64,000 nt of DNA from Streptomyces roseoviridis (GTDB lineage: Bacteria > Actinomycetota > Actinomycetes > Streptomycetales > Streptomycetaceae): assembly GCF_039535235.1 (NCBI RefSeq), contig NZ_BAAAWU010000001.1, positions 6,389,001 through 6,453,000 on the forward strand, given 5' to 3'. A program made the position numbers and the translations under genes. How positions within the stretch are numbered: position 1 is the first letter of the stretch; every line of letters begins with the position of its first letter. Positions 15,780-29,696 of this stretch are shown here, piece by piece. The notes beneath the pieces are model-generated. The model was not told the origin of the DNA. It saw only the letters and a list, made by a program, of their open reading frames with translations, and did no database searches.

Positions 15780-17450
15780 TCACTCCCCGGACAGCACCGC
15801 CTGCGCGGCCATCCGCGCATCGTGCGCCGTGTCCGCCGCACGCGCCGCCGCGGCCGCCCGCTCGCACTGCGCCAGCGTGTACTTGGCCAGCGTCGCCCGC
15901 ACGTACGGGATCGACGCCGCACCCATCGACAGGGAGGTCACTCCCAGACCCGTCAGCACACACGCCAGCAGCGGATCCGACGCCGCCTCGCCACACACAC
16001 CGCAGCTCTTGCCCTCGGCCTTGGCCGCCTCCGCGGACATCGCCACCAGGTCGAGCAGCGCCGGCTGCCACGGATCCTGCAGACGCGACACCGCACCCAC
16101 CTGACGGTCGGCGGCGAAGGTGTACTGCGCGAGGTCGTTCGTCCCCAGCGACAGGAACTCGACCTCCTGCAGGATCGAACGCGCCCGCAGCGCGGCGGAC
16201 GGGATCTCCACCATCGCACCGAACTTCGCCCGCAGCCCCGCCTCACGGCACGCGTCGGCGAACGCCTTCGCGTCCGTACGGTCGGCCACCATCGGCGCCA
16301 TGACCTCGAGGTACACCGGCAGACCCTCGGCGGCCTTCGCCAGCGCCGTCAGCTGAGTCCGCAGCACCTCCGGGTGGTCGAGCAGCGTCCGCAGGCCCCG
16401 CACGCCCAAAGCCGGGTTGGGCTCGTCAGCCGGCGTCAGGAAGTCCAGCGGCTTGTCCGCGCCCGCGTCCAGCACCCGCACCACGACGCGCCCCTCGGGG
16501 AACGCCTCCAGCACCTTGCGGTACGCGTCGATCTGCTTCTCCTCCGACGGCGCCCTCTCGCTGTCGTCGAGGAACAGGAACTCCGTACGGAACAGACCCA
16601 CGCCCTCGGCACCGGCCTCCACCGCCGCCGGAACGTCGGCGGGACCGCCCACGTTCGCGAGCAGCGGCACCTTGTGCCCGTCCGAGGTCGCACCAGGACC
16701 GCTGGACGCCGCCAGCGCGGCCCTGCGCTCCTCGGCGGCCTTCGTCAGCGCCGCCTTCTTCTCCTCGCTCGGGTCCACGAAGACCTCACCGGTGGAACCG
16801 TCCACCGCGATGACCGTGCCCTCCGCCAGCTCGCCCGCACCCGGCAGCGCGACCACGGCCGGCACACCCAGCGCACGCGCGAGGATCGCGCTGTGGCTGG
16901 TCGGCCCGCCCTCCTCGGTCACGAACCCGAGCACCAGCGCCGGGTCGAGCAGCGCCGTGTCCGCCGGCGCGAGGTCCCGCGCGATCAGCACGTACGGCTC
17001 GTCGCTGTCCGGCACACCCGGCATCGGCACACCCAGAAGGCGCGCCACGATCCGGTTCCGCACGTCGTCCAGGTCGGCCACCCGGCCGGCCATGTACTCG
17101 CCCGCACCGGCCAGCAGCTCCCGGTAGTGCGAGAACGCGTCGTAGATGCCCCGCTCGGCCGTGCTGCCGACCGCGATCCGGCGGTCGACGTCCGCGATGA
17201 GCTCCGGGTCCTGGGCGATCATCGCCTGGGCCTCCAGCACCGCCTGCGCCTCGCCGCCGGCCAGGTTGCCCCGAGCGATCAGGTCGGCCGCCACAGCCTC
17301 CACGGCCTGACGGGCGCGCCCCTGTTCGCGCTCCGCCTCGTCGGCCGGAATCTGCTTGGCCGGCGGCTCGAGAACCGCCGTGCCCATGTGCCGGACCTCG
17401 CCGATCGCCACCCCGTGGCTGACACCGACGCCTCGCAGCGTTGTCTCCAT
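15780..17450 (-). CDS. ptsI: Phosphoenolpyruvate-protein phosphotransferase (PTS enzyme I)
   Basis: Enzyme I takes phosphate from phosphoenolpyruvate and passes it to HPr at the head of the sugar phosphotransferase system; it is cytoplasmic. The phosphorylated His is in GGPTSHSAILARA (about residue 186). The C-terminal PEP-binding barrel has FRTEFLFLD, GVRGLRTLLDHP, EIPSAAL and SLGTNDLAQYTFAADR, then GVCGEAASD. The start METTLRGVGVSHG at 17450 gives 556 residues, the usual length; the frame extends upstream without a credible start. It follows crr by 99 bp on the same strand, and the pair is probably one operon controlled from the dre-like site near 18250. Confidence 0.95.
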   Translation of the reverse strand: METTLRGVGVSHGVAIGEVRHMGTAVLEPPAKQIPADEAEREQGRARQAVEAVAADLIARGNLAGGEAQAVLEAQAMIAQDPELIADVDRRIAVGSTAERGIYDAFSHYRELLAGAGEYMAGRVADLDDVRNRIVARLLGVPMPGVPDSDEPYVLIARDLAPADTALLDPALVLGFVTEEGGPTSHSAILARALGVPAVVALPGAGELAEGTVIAVDGSTGEVFVDPSEEKKAALTKAAEERRAALAASSGPGATSDGHKVPLLANVGGPADVPAAVEAGAEGVGLFRTEFLFLDDSERAPSEEKQIDAYRKVLEAFPEGRVVVRVLDAGADKPLDFLTPADEPNPALGVRGLRTLLDHPEVLRTQLTALAKAAEGLPVYLEVMAPMVADRTDAKAFADACREAGLRAKFGAMVEIPSAALRARSILQEVEFLSLGTNDLAQYTFAADRQVGAVSRLQDPWQPALLDLVAMSAEAAKAEGKSCGVCGEAASDPLLACVLTGLGVTSLSMGAASIPYVRATLAKYTLAQCERAAAAARAADTAHDARMAAQAVLSGE

Positions 17451-17549
17451 CTCACCCGTCTCCGATAGAGCGGCGGCCGGGCCGCCGCGTTGAATGTCGT
17501 GTGCGCGCTCTCGTACGCGCGCGCCCGTCACATGAGGACGGGCCGGCGG

Positions 17550-17999
17550 TCAGTTCCAGCCGAAGAGCTGGTCGCCGGCCTTCACGTCCTGGTCGTCGAT
17601 GACATCGGAGAGGGAGTCCGCGGTGGCCTCGAGGGCCACGATCGGGCAGATCGGCGACTTGCCGGCGGCCTCGACCTCGGCAGGGTTCCAGCGCACGACG
17701 GCCTGTCCGCGCGTCACGGTGTCCCCCTTGTTCACGAGGAGCTCGAAGCCCTGCCCGTTGAGCTGCACGGTGTCGATCCCGAGGTGGGTCAGCACACCGT
17801 GGCCCTCGCCGTCCACGACGACGAACGCGTGCGGGTGGAGAGAGACGACGACACCGTCGACGGGCGAGACGGCCTCGGAGGCCTCACGCACGGGGTCGAT
17901 GGCGGTGCCGGGACCGACCATCGCGCCGGAGAAGACGGGGTCGGGTACAGCGGCGAGACCGATGGCGCGTCCAGCGAGCGGCGACGTCACGGTTGTCAT
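17550..17999 (-). CDS. crr: PTS glucose-type enzyme IIA component (Crr)
   Basis: This 149-residue IIA protein receives phosphate from HPr and gives it to membrane IIB/IIC permeases; in Streptomyces it serves N-acetylglucosamine uptake. The phosphorylated His is in GVLTHLGID (His72), with the supporting His in LHPHAF (His55/57). NGQGFELLVNKGD is also typical. The ATG at 17999 has GGGAGG six bases upstream. It is first in a crr-ptsI operon and transcribed away from the rRNA operon. Confidence 0.95.
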   Translation of the reverse strand: MTTVTSPLAGRAIGLAAVPDPVFSGAMVGPGTAIDPVREASEAVSPVDGVVVSLHPHAFVVVDGEGHGVLTHLGIDTVQLNGQGFELLVNKGDTVTRGQAVVRWNPAEVEAAGKSPICPIVALEATADSLSDVIDDQDVKAGDQLFGWN

Positions 18000-18245
18000 G
18001 GGAAGCCTCCCAGGGGCGGAGATGGTGTGGCGCCGTCACTGCCTGTCCTGGACGGCGTACTGTTCAGAAGCGTATGTCATGGAAAGTCCCGGTTCCGCAC
18101 GAGACGTACCAGTTGGCGGACCTAGGGACCACCCGGAAACGGTTTGCCTCTAGTGACGGTGGGATGTACTGTCGTACTCCTGCCTGGCCCCAACGCGACG
18201 TCGAGTCGTGGGTCGGCAGCACCTATCAAGCCAGATCCTAACCCC

Positions 18246-18261
18246 AGTGGTCTACACCTCT
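18246..18261. promoter_or_regulatory. Candidate DasR (dre) site upstream of crr
   Basis: AGTGGTCTACACCTCT matches 14 of 16 positions of the dre palindrome AGTGGTCTAGACCACT. It lies about 250 bp before the crr start and about 50 bp upstream of the first rRNA promoter. DasR control of crr-ptsI is established for S. coelicolor; the site here is inferred from the sequence. Confidence 0.6.
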
Positions 18262-18300
18262 GCGTGCCTGCGGAGGGTGGTCAGGGGGAGCGAAAAAGCC

Positions 18301-18309
18301 TGGTAGTGT
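18301..18309 (+). promoter_or_regulatory. rRNA operon promoter (extended -10), upstream
   Basis: TGGTAGTGT fits an extended -10 (TGn-TAGTGT) 340 bp before the 16S gene. Several tandem promoters are normal for Streptomyces rRNA operons. No clear -35 was identified. Confidence 0.45.
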
Positions 18310-18390
18310 TTGACCCCGCCGGAAGGGCCCGAAACGACGAAAGTCGAAATTGGACCCGGAAAGCACCGAGGAAATCGGATCGGAAAGATC

Positions 18391-18399
18391 TGATAGAGT
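18391..18399 (+). promoter_or_regulatory. rRNA operon promoter (extended -10), downstream
   Basis: TGATAGAGT is an extended -10 (TGn-TAGAGT) followed by CGGAAACG, a context I associate with Streptomyces rRNA promoters. Initiation is expected near 18406. Confidence 0.6.
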
Positions 18400-18462
18400 C
18401 GGAAACGAAGGAAGCGCCCGGAGGGAAGCCCGCGAGGGTGAGTACAAAGGAAGCGTCCGCAC

Positions 18463-18478
18463 CTTGAGAACTCAACAG
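18463..18478 (+). promoter_or_regulatory. rRNA leader element, repeated in the 16S-23S spacer
   Basis: CTTGAGAACTCAACAG in the 16S leader recurs as CTTGAGAACTACACAG at 20433-20448, just before 23S. The placement ahead of each large rRNA fits an antitermination (boxA-type) or processing signal. Confidence 0.55.
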
Positions 18479-18654
18479 CGTGCCAAAAATCAACGCCAGA
18501 TTAGTTGATACCCCGTCCATCTTCGGATGGTCGAGGTTCCTTTGAAAAAGTCCACCCCACGGGGTGGCACACAGCGAGGATGCTGTGAACGGTACGGACT
18601 ATTCCTCCGGACCGTTCCGCTCTCGTGGTGTTCCACCGGATTACCGGTAAACAT

Positions 18655-23587
<4,933 letters not shown>

Positions 23588-23672
23588 CAGTTGCTCGCGT
23601 CCACTGTGTTAGTTCTGAAGTAACGAACACGCCCCCCTATTGGTCAGGGGCGCGGCGGTTCAACTTCATAGT

Positions 23673-23791
23673 GTTTCGGTGGTCATAGCGTTAGGGAAAC
23701 GCCCGGTTACATTCCGAACCCGGAAGCTAAGCCTTTCAGCGCCGATGGTACTGCAGGGGGGACCCTGTGGGAGAGTAGGACACCGCCGAAC
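23673..23791 (+). rRNA. rrf: 5S ribosomal RNA
   Basis: The gene is about 119 nt, beginning GTTTCGGTGGTCATAGCG and ending ACACCGCCGAAC. The terminal helix closes (TTTCGGTGG with CCGCCGAA) and the loop segment CCCGGTTACATTCCGAACCC is typical of actinobacterial 5S. Confidence 0.95.
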
Positions 23792-23802
23792 AATCATTGT
23801 GG

Positions 23803-23835
23803 GAAAGCCCCGCACCTTATGGTGCGGGGCTTTTC
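23803..23835 (+). terminator. Intrinsic terminator of the rRNA operon
   Basis: GAAAGCCCCGCACC (23803-23816), loop TTAT, then GGTGCGGGGCTTTTC gives a 13-bp stem with a T-run on the 3' side, 12 bp after 5S. Confidence 0.9.
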
Positions 23836-23937
23836 TGCGTTCACGACCCCGACCGCCCGGACCCCTGTGCCTCCCGCCCTTGGGGCTGAGGGTAAGGTCA
23901 GGGGGCATCGTCAGCTCGTTCCTCAGGAGGCCCCCGG

Positions 23938-24546
23938 GTGGAGGTCCAGGAGACCCGTGTTCAGACGGACCGGGTCCTCACCATCCCCAACATCCTCAGC
24001 ATGGCGCGCCTGGTCGGCGTGCCGCTGTTCCTGTGGTTGATCCTCCGCCCCGAGTTCGGTGGGCCCAAGAGCGACGGCTGGGCGCTGCTGGTCCTTGCCC
24101 TCAGCGGTGTCAGCGACTATCTCGACGGGAAGCTCGCCCGGCGCTGGAACCAGATCAGCAGCCTCGGCCGGCTGCTCGATCCCGCCGCCGACCGGCTGTA
24201 CATCCTCTCCACCCTGGTGGGTCTCACCTGGCGCGAGATCCTGCCCCTCTGGCTCACACTCGCCCTTTTGGCCCGCGAGCTGATGCTGCTGGTCATGGTG
24301 GGAATCCTCCGTCGGCACGGGTATCCGCCGCCGCAGGTGAACTTCCTCGGGAAAGCTGCCACTTTCAACCTGATGTACGCGTTCCCGCTGCTGCTTCTCA
24401 GTGACGGAAACGGATGGCTGGCGTCACTCGCCGAAGTTTTCGGGTGGGCCTTCGCCGGATGGGGTACAACTCTGTATTGGTGGGCAGGGATCCTCTACGT
24501 GGTCCAGGTCCGCCGACTCGTGAAGGCGGATACCGCGGCCGATTGA
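23938..24546 (+). CDS. CDP-alcohol phosphatidyltransferase (PgsA-like)
   Basis: This 202-residue membrane enzyme transfers a phosphatidyl group from CDP-diacylglycerol to an alcohol in phospholipid synthesis. The complete signature DxxDGxxARx8GxxxDxxxD runs from Asp60 to Asp85. Four or more hydrophobic segments flank it. The GTG at 23938 has AGGAGG about seven bases upstream. The gene order (this gene, GDP-mannose pyrophosphorylase, DUF881-sbp-DUF881, FHA protein) matches other actinobacteria, where the gene is called pgsA2. The acceptor (glycerol phosphate, inositol phosphate or other) cannot be read from the sequence. Confidence 0.9.
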   Translation: MEVQETRVQTDRVLTIPNILSMARLVGVPLFLWLILRPEFGGPKSDGWALLVLALSGVSDYLDGKLARRWNQISSLGRLLDPAADRLYILSTLVGLTWREILPLWLTLALLARELMLLVMVGILRRHGYPPPQVNFLGKAATFNLMYAFPLLLLSDGNGWLASLAEVFGWAFAGWGTTLYWWAGILYVVQVRRLVKADTAAD

Positions 24547-24659
24547 GCCCGTCCGCCCCTGCCGACAACGGCGCCGGCACGAACGAAGAAGCCCCAGGGC
24601 CCGTTGCGGACAGGTGAAGTCGGCAGGACCGTCGTCACTTCAAGGAGGACGCTTCCGAC

Positions 24660-27155
24660 ATGAAGGCCGTCGTGATGGCCGGTGGTGAAGGCACTCGCCT
24701 TCGCCCCATGACCTCGAGCATGCCCAAGCCTCTTCTGCCGGTGGTCAACCGGCCGATCATGGAGCACGTCCTGCGACTGCTCAAGAGGCACGGTCTCAAC
24801 GAGACCGTCGTCACCGTGCAGTTCCTCGCCTCACTCGTCAGGAATTACTTCGGTGACGGCGAAGAGCTCGGAATGGAGCTCACCTATGCGAACGAGGAGA
24901 AGCCGCTCGGCACCGCGGGGAGTGTGAAGAATGCCGAGGAGGCGCTGAAGGACGACGCCTTCCTCGTCATCTCGGGAGACGCGCTCACCGACTTCGACCT
25001 CACCGACCTCATCGCCTTCCACAAGGAGAAGGGCGCCCTCGTCACGGTCTGCCTGACCCGCGTGCCCAATCCGCTGGAATTCGGCATCACGATCGTCGAC
25101 GAGGAAGGCAAGGTCGAAAGGTTCCTGGAGAAGCCCACCTGGGGCCAGGTCTTCTCGGACACCGTGAACACGGGCATCTACGTCATGGAGCCCGAGGTCT
25201 TCGACTACGTCCAGGCCGATGTCCCCGTCGACTGGTCGGGCGACGTCTTCCCGCAGCTGATGAAGGAAGGCAAGCCCATCTACGGCTACGTCGCCGAGGG
25301 CTACTGGGAGGACGTCGGCACCCACGAGAGCTACGTCAAGGCGCAGGCCGACGTCCTCGAGGGCAAGGTCCAGGTCGACATCGACGGCTTCGAGATCTCC
25401 CCGGGCGTCTGGGTGGCCGAAGGAGCGGAGGTCCATCCCGACGCCGTACTGCGCGGACCGCTCTACATCGGCGACTACGCCAAGGTCGAAGCGGGCGCCG
25501 AGATCCGCGAGCACACCGTGATCGGCTCCAACGTCGTCGTCAAGAGCGGCGCCTTCCTGCACAAGGCGGTCGTCCACGACAACGTCTACATCGGGCAGCA
25601 GAGCAATCTGCGCGGCTGCGTCATCGGCAAGAACACCGATGTGATGCGTGCCGCCCGCATCGAGGACGGCGCCGTCATCGGTGACGAGTGCCTGATCGGT
25701 GAGGAATCGATCGTGCAGGGCAACGTGCGGGTCTACCCGTTCAAGACGATCGAGGCCGGCGCCTTCGTCAACACCTCCGTCATCTGGGAGTCCCGCGGGC
25801 AGGCGCACCTTTTCGGGGCGAGAGGCGTCTCCGGCATCCTCAACGTGGAGATCACGCCCGAGCTGGCGGTACGGCTCGCCGGTGCGTACGCGACCACCCT
25901 GAAGAAGGGCGCCACCGTCACCACCGCGCGTGACCACTCCCGAGGCGCCCGAGCGCTCAAGCGGGCGGTGATCTCGGCGCTGCAGGCCAGCGCCATCGAC
26001 GTACGGGACCTGGAGAACGTACCGCTGCCGGTGGCCCGGCAGCAGACGGCACGGGGCAGCGCCGGCGGCATCATGGTGCGGACCTCACCCGGCGTCCCGG
26101 ACTCCGTGGACATCATGTTCTTCGACGAGCGGGGCGCGGACCTGTCACAGGCGGGGCAGCGCAAGCTCGACCGGGTCTTCGCACGTCAGGAGTACCGGCG
26201 GGCGTTCCCCGGCGAGATCGGCGACCTGTCCTTCCCGGCCAGCGTCTTCGACTCGTACACGGGATCGCTGCTGCGGAACGTGGACACCTCCGGGATCGCC
26301 GAAGCCGGTCTGAAGGTGGTCGTCGACGCGTCCAACGGCAGCGCCGGCCTCGTCCTGCCGAGCCTGCTGGGCCGGCTCCAGGTGGACTCGCTGACGATCA
26401 ACCCGGGTCTGGACGAGTCGCGGCCGACCGAGTCCGCCGAAAGCCGGCGGGCCGGCCTCGTCCGGCTCGGCGAGATCGTGGCGTCGGCGCGGGCGGCGTT
26501 CGGTGTGCGGTTCGACCCGGTGGGCGAGCGGCTCTCGCTCGTCGACGAGCGGGGCCGGATCATCGAGGACGACCGGGCGCTGCTGGTCCTGCTCGACCTG
26601 GTGGCGGCCGAGCGGCGGTCCGGGCGGGTCGCCCTCCCGGTGACCACCACGAGGATCGCCGAGCAGGTCGCCGCGTACCACGGCACGCAGGTGGAGTGGA
26701 CGACGACCTCGCCGGACGACCTGACGAGGGTCGGCCGGGAGGAGACGACGATCTTCGGCGGCGACGGCCGGGGCGGCTTCATCGTCCCGGAGTTCAGCAG
26801 CGTCTTCGACGGCGCGGCGGCCTTCGTCCGGCTGATCGGACTGGTCGCGCGGACCCAGCTCACGCTGAGCCAGATCGACGCGCGGATCCCGCGGGCCCAC
26901 GTGCTCAAGCGGGACATTGCGACCCCGTGGGCGGTCAAGGGACTCGTGATGCGCCGGGTGGTCGAGGCGGCCGGGGACCGGTCCGTGGACACCACCGACG
27001 GCGTGCGGGTGGTCGAGGCCGACGGCCGCTGGGTGATGGTGCTGCCCGACCCGGCGGAGGCGGTCACCCACCTGTGGGCGGAGGGTCCCGACGACGCCTC
27101 CGCGCAGGCCCTGCTCGACGAGTGGTCGGCCGTGGTGGACAGCGCGGGTCACTGA
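24660..27155 (+). CDS. manC: Mannose-1-phosphate guanylyltransferase fused to a degenerate phosphohexomutase domain
   Basis: This 831-residue protein makes GDP-mannose from mannose 1-phosphate and GTP through its N-terminal part, supplying glycan and glycolipid synthesis. The nucleotidyltransferase motif MAGGEGTRLRPMT is at residues 6-18 and KPLLPVVNRP follows. Left-handed beta-helix hexapeptide repeats cover about 250-370. The rest (about 385-831) has phosphohexomutase architecture, but key sites are lost. The phosphoserine loop reads VRTSPGVPDS (about 473) instead of TASHNP. The metal loop reads DPVGER (about 619) instead of DGDGDR. The sugar loop reads GGDGRGGF (about 700). I infer that the mutase half is not catalytic and may be regulatory or structural. 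AAGGAGG lies 11 bases before the ATG. Confidence 0.88.
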   Translation: MKAVVMAGGEGTRLRPMTSSMPKPLLPVVNRPIMEHVLRLLKRHGLNETVVTVQFLASLVRNYFGDGEELGMELTYANEEKPLGTAGSVKNAEEALKDDAFLVISGDALTDFDLTDLIAFHKEKGALVTVCLTRVPNPLEFGITIVDEEGKVERFLEKPTWGQVFSDTVNTGIYVMEPEVFDYVQADVPVDWSGDVFPQLMKEGKPIYGYVAEGYWEDVGTHESYVKAQADVLEGKVQVDIDGFEISPGVWVAEGAEVHPDAVLRGPLYIGDYAKVEAGAEIREHTVIGSNVVVKSGAFLHKAVVHDNVYIGQQSNLRGCVIGKNTDVMRAARIEDGAVIGDECLIGEESIVQGNVRVYPFKTIEAGAFVNTSVIWESRGQAHLFGARGVSGILNVEITPELAVRLAGAYATTLKKGATVTTARDHSRGARALKRAVISALQASAIDVRDLENVPLPVARQQTARGSAGGIMVRTSPGVPDSVDIMFFDERGADLSQAGQRKLDRVFARQEYRRAFPGEIGDLSFPASVFDSYTGSLLRNVDTSGIAEAGLKVVVDASNGSAGLVLPSLLGRLQVDSLTINPGLDESRPTESAESRRAGLVRLGEIVASARAAFGVRFDPVGERLSLVDERGRIIEDDRALLVLLDLVAAERRSGRVALPVTTTRIAEQVAAYHGTQVEWTTTSPDDLTRVGREETTIFGGDGRGGFIVPEFSSVFDGAAAFVRLIGLVARTQLTLSQIDARIPRAHVLKRDIATPWAVKGLVMRRVVEAAGDRSVDTTDGVRVVEADGRWVMVLPDPAEAVTHLWAEGPDDASAQALLDEWSAVVDSAGH

Positions 27156-27258
27156 GCGAGCGGTCCCCCTGAGGGGCCTTCTCGGCCGGGAGGTACCGGA
27201 CGGTACCTCCCGGCACGTCGGAGGGGCCATTCGGCGGTAGGGCGTACGACGTGCGACG

Positions 27259-28194
27259 ATGTGCGGCATGTCGCAGCAGCCCCCCGTTCGGAGCACAGAA
27301 ACGCCCCCTCCGCGCCCGGACGCGTCCATGTCGCTGCTGAACAACGTGATCGACCACGCGCTCGACGACGGGTACGCGGAGGCGTCCGCCCGGCGCGCCG
27401 CCGAGGGCGGTGGCCTGCCCCGTACGATCCGGGCCAAGCTCGGACTCGCGGCCGGTCTGGTGCTCGCGGCGGCCGTGGTGACGCTCGGCGCGGCCGAGGC
27501 GCGGGTGTCCGCGCCGGTGGTCGCCAAGGAGCGGCAGGAGCTGATCGACCGGATCGAGGCGGAGACCTCGGCGGCCGACCGGCTGGAGCGGGACGTCGAG
27601 CGGATCCGCGACGAGGTGGGGGAGCGGCAGCGCAGGGCGCTGGAGCAGCACGGCGGGGACCAGGCCGAACTCGTGGCGCTGCTGTCGGGCGCGACCCCGG
27701 TGCGCGGGCCGGGCGTCCGGCTCGTCGTCGACGATGCCAAGGGCACCGGCGGGGGCGGCGGAGGGGCGCGGGAGAGCAGTGGCTTCGCCGACACCGGGCG
27801 GGTGCGCGACCGGGACATGCAGCGGGTCGTGAACGGGCTGTGGGAGTCGGGTGCGGAGGCGGTCGCGATCAACGGGCAGCGGCTGACGGCGCTGTCGGCG
27901 ATCCGTGCCGCGGGTGACGCCATACTGGTCGACAACAAGCCGCTGGTGCCGCCGTACACGATCCTCGCCGTCGGCGACGGGCAGCGGCTGAGCACCGCGT
28001 TCCAGGACAGCGCCGACGGTCAGTATCTGCACGCGCTCCAGGAGAACTTCGGGATCCGTACCCGTATCTCGGCGGAGGGCGACGTGCGTCTGCCGGCCGC
28101 GCCGAGCCTGATCGTACGTACAGCAGAGCCGAGGGGAGCCGGGGCGAAGGCCACCGGGCGGGCCACGGCCGACACAGGGAAGGGCACATCTTGA
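27259..28194 (+). CDS. DUF881 family membrane protein (first copy)
   Basis: This 311-residue protein has a short cytoplasmic N-terminus, one membrane segment near residues 62-82 (LGLAAGLVLAAAVVTLGAA), a coiled coil rich in Glu/Arg (about 90-135), and the extracytoplasmic DUF881 domain (GPGVRLVVDDAKG, INGQRLTALSAIR, PPYTILAVG). The fold resembles the periplasmic part of division or competence proteins, but the function is not established. It begins the DUF881-sbp-DUF881 trio conserved in actinobacteria. The start could be 27259, 27268 or 27328; none has a strong ribosome site. Confidence 0.85.
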   Translation: MCGMSQQPPVRSTETPPPRPDASMSLLNNVIDHALDDGYAEASARRAAEGGGLPRTIRAKLGLAAGLVLAAAVVTLGAAEARVSAPVVAKERQELIDRIEAETSAADRLERDVERIRDEVGERQRRALEQHGGDQAELVALLSGATPVRGPGVRLVVDDAKGTGGGGGGARESSGFADTGRVRDRDMQRVVNGLWESGAEAVAINGQRLTALSAIRAAGDAILVDNKPLVPPYTILAVGDGQRLSTAFQDSADGQYLHALQENFGIRTRISAEGDVRLPAAPSLIVRTAEPRGAGAKATGRATADTGKGTS

Positions 28195-28523
28195 TCGCCG
28201 TACTGGGCCTGATCGTGGGAGTCGTGGTCGGACTGTTGGTCCGGCCCGAGGTTCCGGCGGTGGTCGAGCCCTATCTTCCGATCGCCGTGGTCGCCGCCCT
28301 CGACGCGGTCTTCGGCGGGCTGCGCGCCATGCTCGACGGGATCTTCGTCGACAAGGTCTTCGTGGTGTCGTTCCTGTCCAACGTGGTCGTGGCGGCGCTG
28401 ATCGTCTTCCTCGGCGACAAGCTGGGTGTGGGCGCGCAGTTGTCGACCGGTGTGGTCGTCGTGCTCGGCATCCGCATCTTCTCCAACGCCGCCGCCATCC
28501 GGCGGCACGTGTTCCGGGCGTGA
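28191..28523 (+). CDS. sbp: Small basic protein Sbp (DUF1290)
   Basis: This is a 110-residue membrane protein with three hydrophobic segments, the Sbp family first described next to ftsAZ in Bacillus. Landmarks are PYLPIAVVAALDAVFGGLRA and GIRIFSNAAAIRR. It starts with TTG at 28191, overlapping the upstream stop (TTGA), with AGGGAAGGG a few bases upstream. The tight coupling with both DUF881 genes suggests one complex. The molecular role is unknown. Confidence 0.9.
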   Translation: MIAVLGLIVGVVVGLLVRPEVPAVVEPYLPIAVVAALDAVFGGLRAMLDGIFVDKVFVVSFLSNVVVAALIVFLGDKLGVGAQLSTGVVVVLGIRIFSNAAAIRRHVFRA

Positions 28524-28528
28524 GGCCG

Positions 28529-29506
28529 ATGAGCGACAACGACACGAACCCGGCGCAGGAACCGGAGGAGTCCCGGCCGCAGCCGCGGCCCGAGTCCCGA
28601 GGACCGCACGAGCCGCTGCCGCCCGTGCAGCCCCCGCGTCCCGCGCAGCCCCAGCCGCCCGCCCAGCCCCAGCCGCCCGCCCAGCCCCGGCCCCCGGCGC
28701 AGCCGCGACCCCAGCCCCCGTCCGAGGGGCAGCCCCCCACGCCGCCGCGGCCCCGGCCGCAGCCCCAGGCGTCGGCCGGATCGGGGGTCAGCGGCCGGCA
28801 GCGGCTGGCCGCCAGCCTGTGGCCGCCGCGGGTGACCCGCGCCCAACTCGTCGTGGCTCTGCTGCTGTTCGTGCTCGGTCTCGGGCTCGCCATCCAGGTG
28901 CGGTCGACCAGTGACAACAGCGCGCTGCGCGGTGCCCGCCAGGAGGACCTGGTGCGCATCCTCGACGAGCTCGACGACCGCACGCAGCGCCTGGAGGACG
29001 AGAAGACCCGTCTGGAGAGCCAGCGCTCGGAGCTGGAGTCCAGCTCGGACCAGGCCGAGGAGGCGCGCAGGCAGACCCAGGAGAAGGAGCGGCAGCTCGG
29101 GATCCTGGCCGGCACGGTGGCCGCCGAGGGGCCGGGGATCACGCTGACGATCACGGACTCCACCGGTGCCATCGAGTCGGACATGCTGCTCGACGCCATC
29201 CAGGAGCTGCGGGCGGCGGGCGCGGAGGCGATCCAGGTCAACGACGTGCGCGTGGTGGCCGACAGCTTTTTCTCGGGCAGCGGGCGCGATCTTCAGATCG
29301 ATGGAACGCAGGTGGCCGCTCCGTACGTCTTCAAGGTCATCGGGAAGCCGGAGGATCTCGAGCCCGCGCTCAACATCCCCGGCGGTGTCGTCCAGACGTT
29401 GGAGAAGGAGCAGGCCACGGCCACGGTGCAGCGTTCCGGGAAGATCGTCGTCGACGCCTTGCGACCTGCGAAGCGGCCTGACTACGCTCGGTCGTCCTCG
29501 CAGTGA
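28529..29506 (+). CDS. DUF881 family membrane protein (second copy, Pro-rich N-terminus)
   Basis: This 325-residue DUF881 protein has a long Pro/Gln-rich cytoplasmic tail (about residues 20-80, repeated QPQPPA), one membrane segment (LVVALLLFVLGLGLAIQV, about 105-122), a coiled coil (about 140-190) and the DUF881 domain. The Pro-rich tail is absent from the first copy and could bind a cytoplasmic partner. I chose the ATG at 28529. A GTG at 28520 overlapping the sbp stop is also possible. Confidence 0.85.
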   Translation: MSDNDTNPAQEPEESRPQPRPESRGPHEPLPPVQPPRPAQPQPPAQPQPPAQPRPPAQPRPQPPSEGQPPTPPRPRPQPQASAGSGVSGRQRLAASLWPPRVTRAQLVVALLLFVLGLGLAIQVRSTSDNSALRGARQEDLVRILDELDDRTQRLEDEKTRLESQRSELESSSDQAEEARRQTQEKERQLGILAGTVAAEGPGITLTITDSTGAIESDMLLDAIQELRAAGAEAIQVNDVRVVADSFFSGSGRDLQIDGTQVAAPYVFKVIGKPEDLEPALNIPGGVVQTLEKEQATATVQRSGKIVVDALRPAKRPDYARSSSQ

Positions 29507-29531
29507 GGCGGGGGTCGATGACGGTCGCGCG

Positions 29532-29579
29532 GCAAGGGCATGACCTTGCGGGGGGTCGCCGCACCACATGGGTGGTGCG
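29532..29579 (+). other. Structured leader between the DUF881 and garA genes
   Basis: Two hairpins lie in the 190-bp gap: GCAAGG/CCTTGC (29532-29549) and CGCACCAC-ATGG-GTGGTGCG (29560-29579). They may end the DUF881 operon or shape the garA leader. Mycobacteria carry gcvH at this place; here there is none. Confidence 0.4.
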
Positions 29580-29696
29580 TGGTGGAAACTGTCGAGTGGC
29601 CACGGACGTTGTGAAGATGTCCGGGTCGGCAGGTGTGTTCAGTCAGGGTTCGTCCTGCCCCACGGGCGGGTCTGTTTCGGTCAAGGGGAATCGCCC

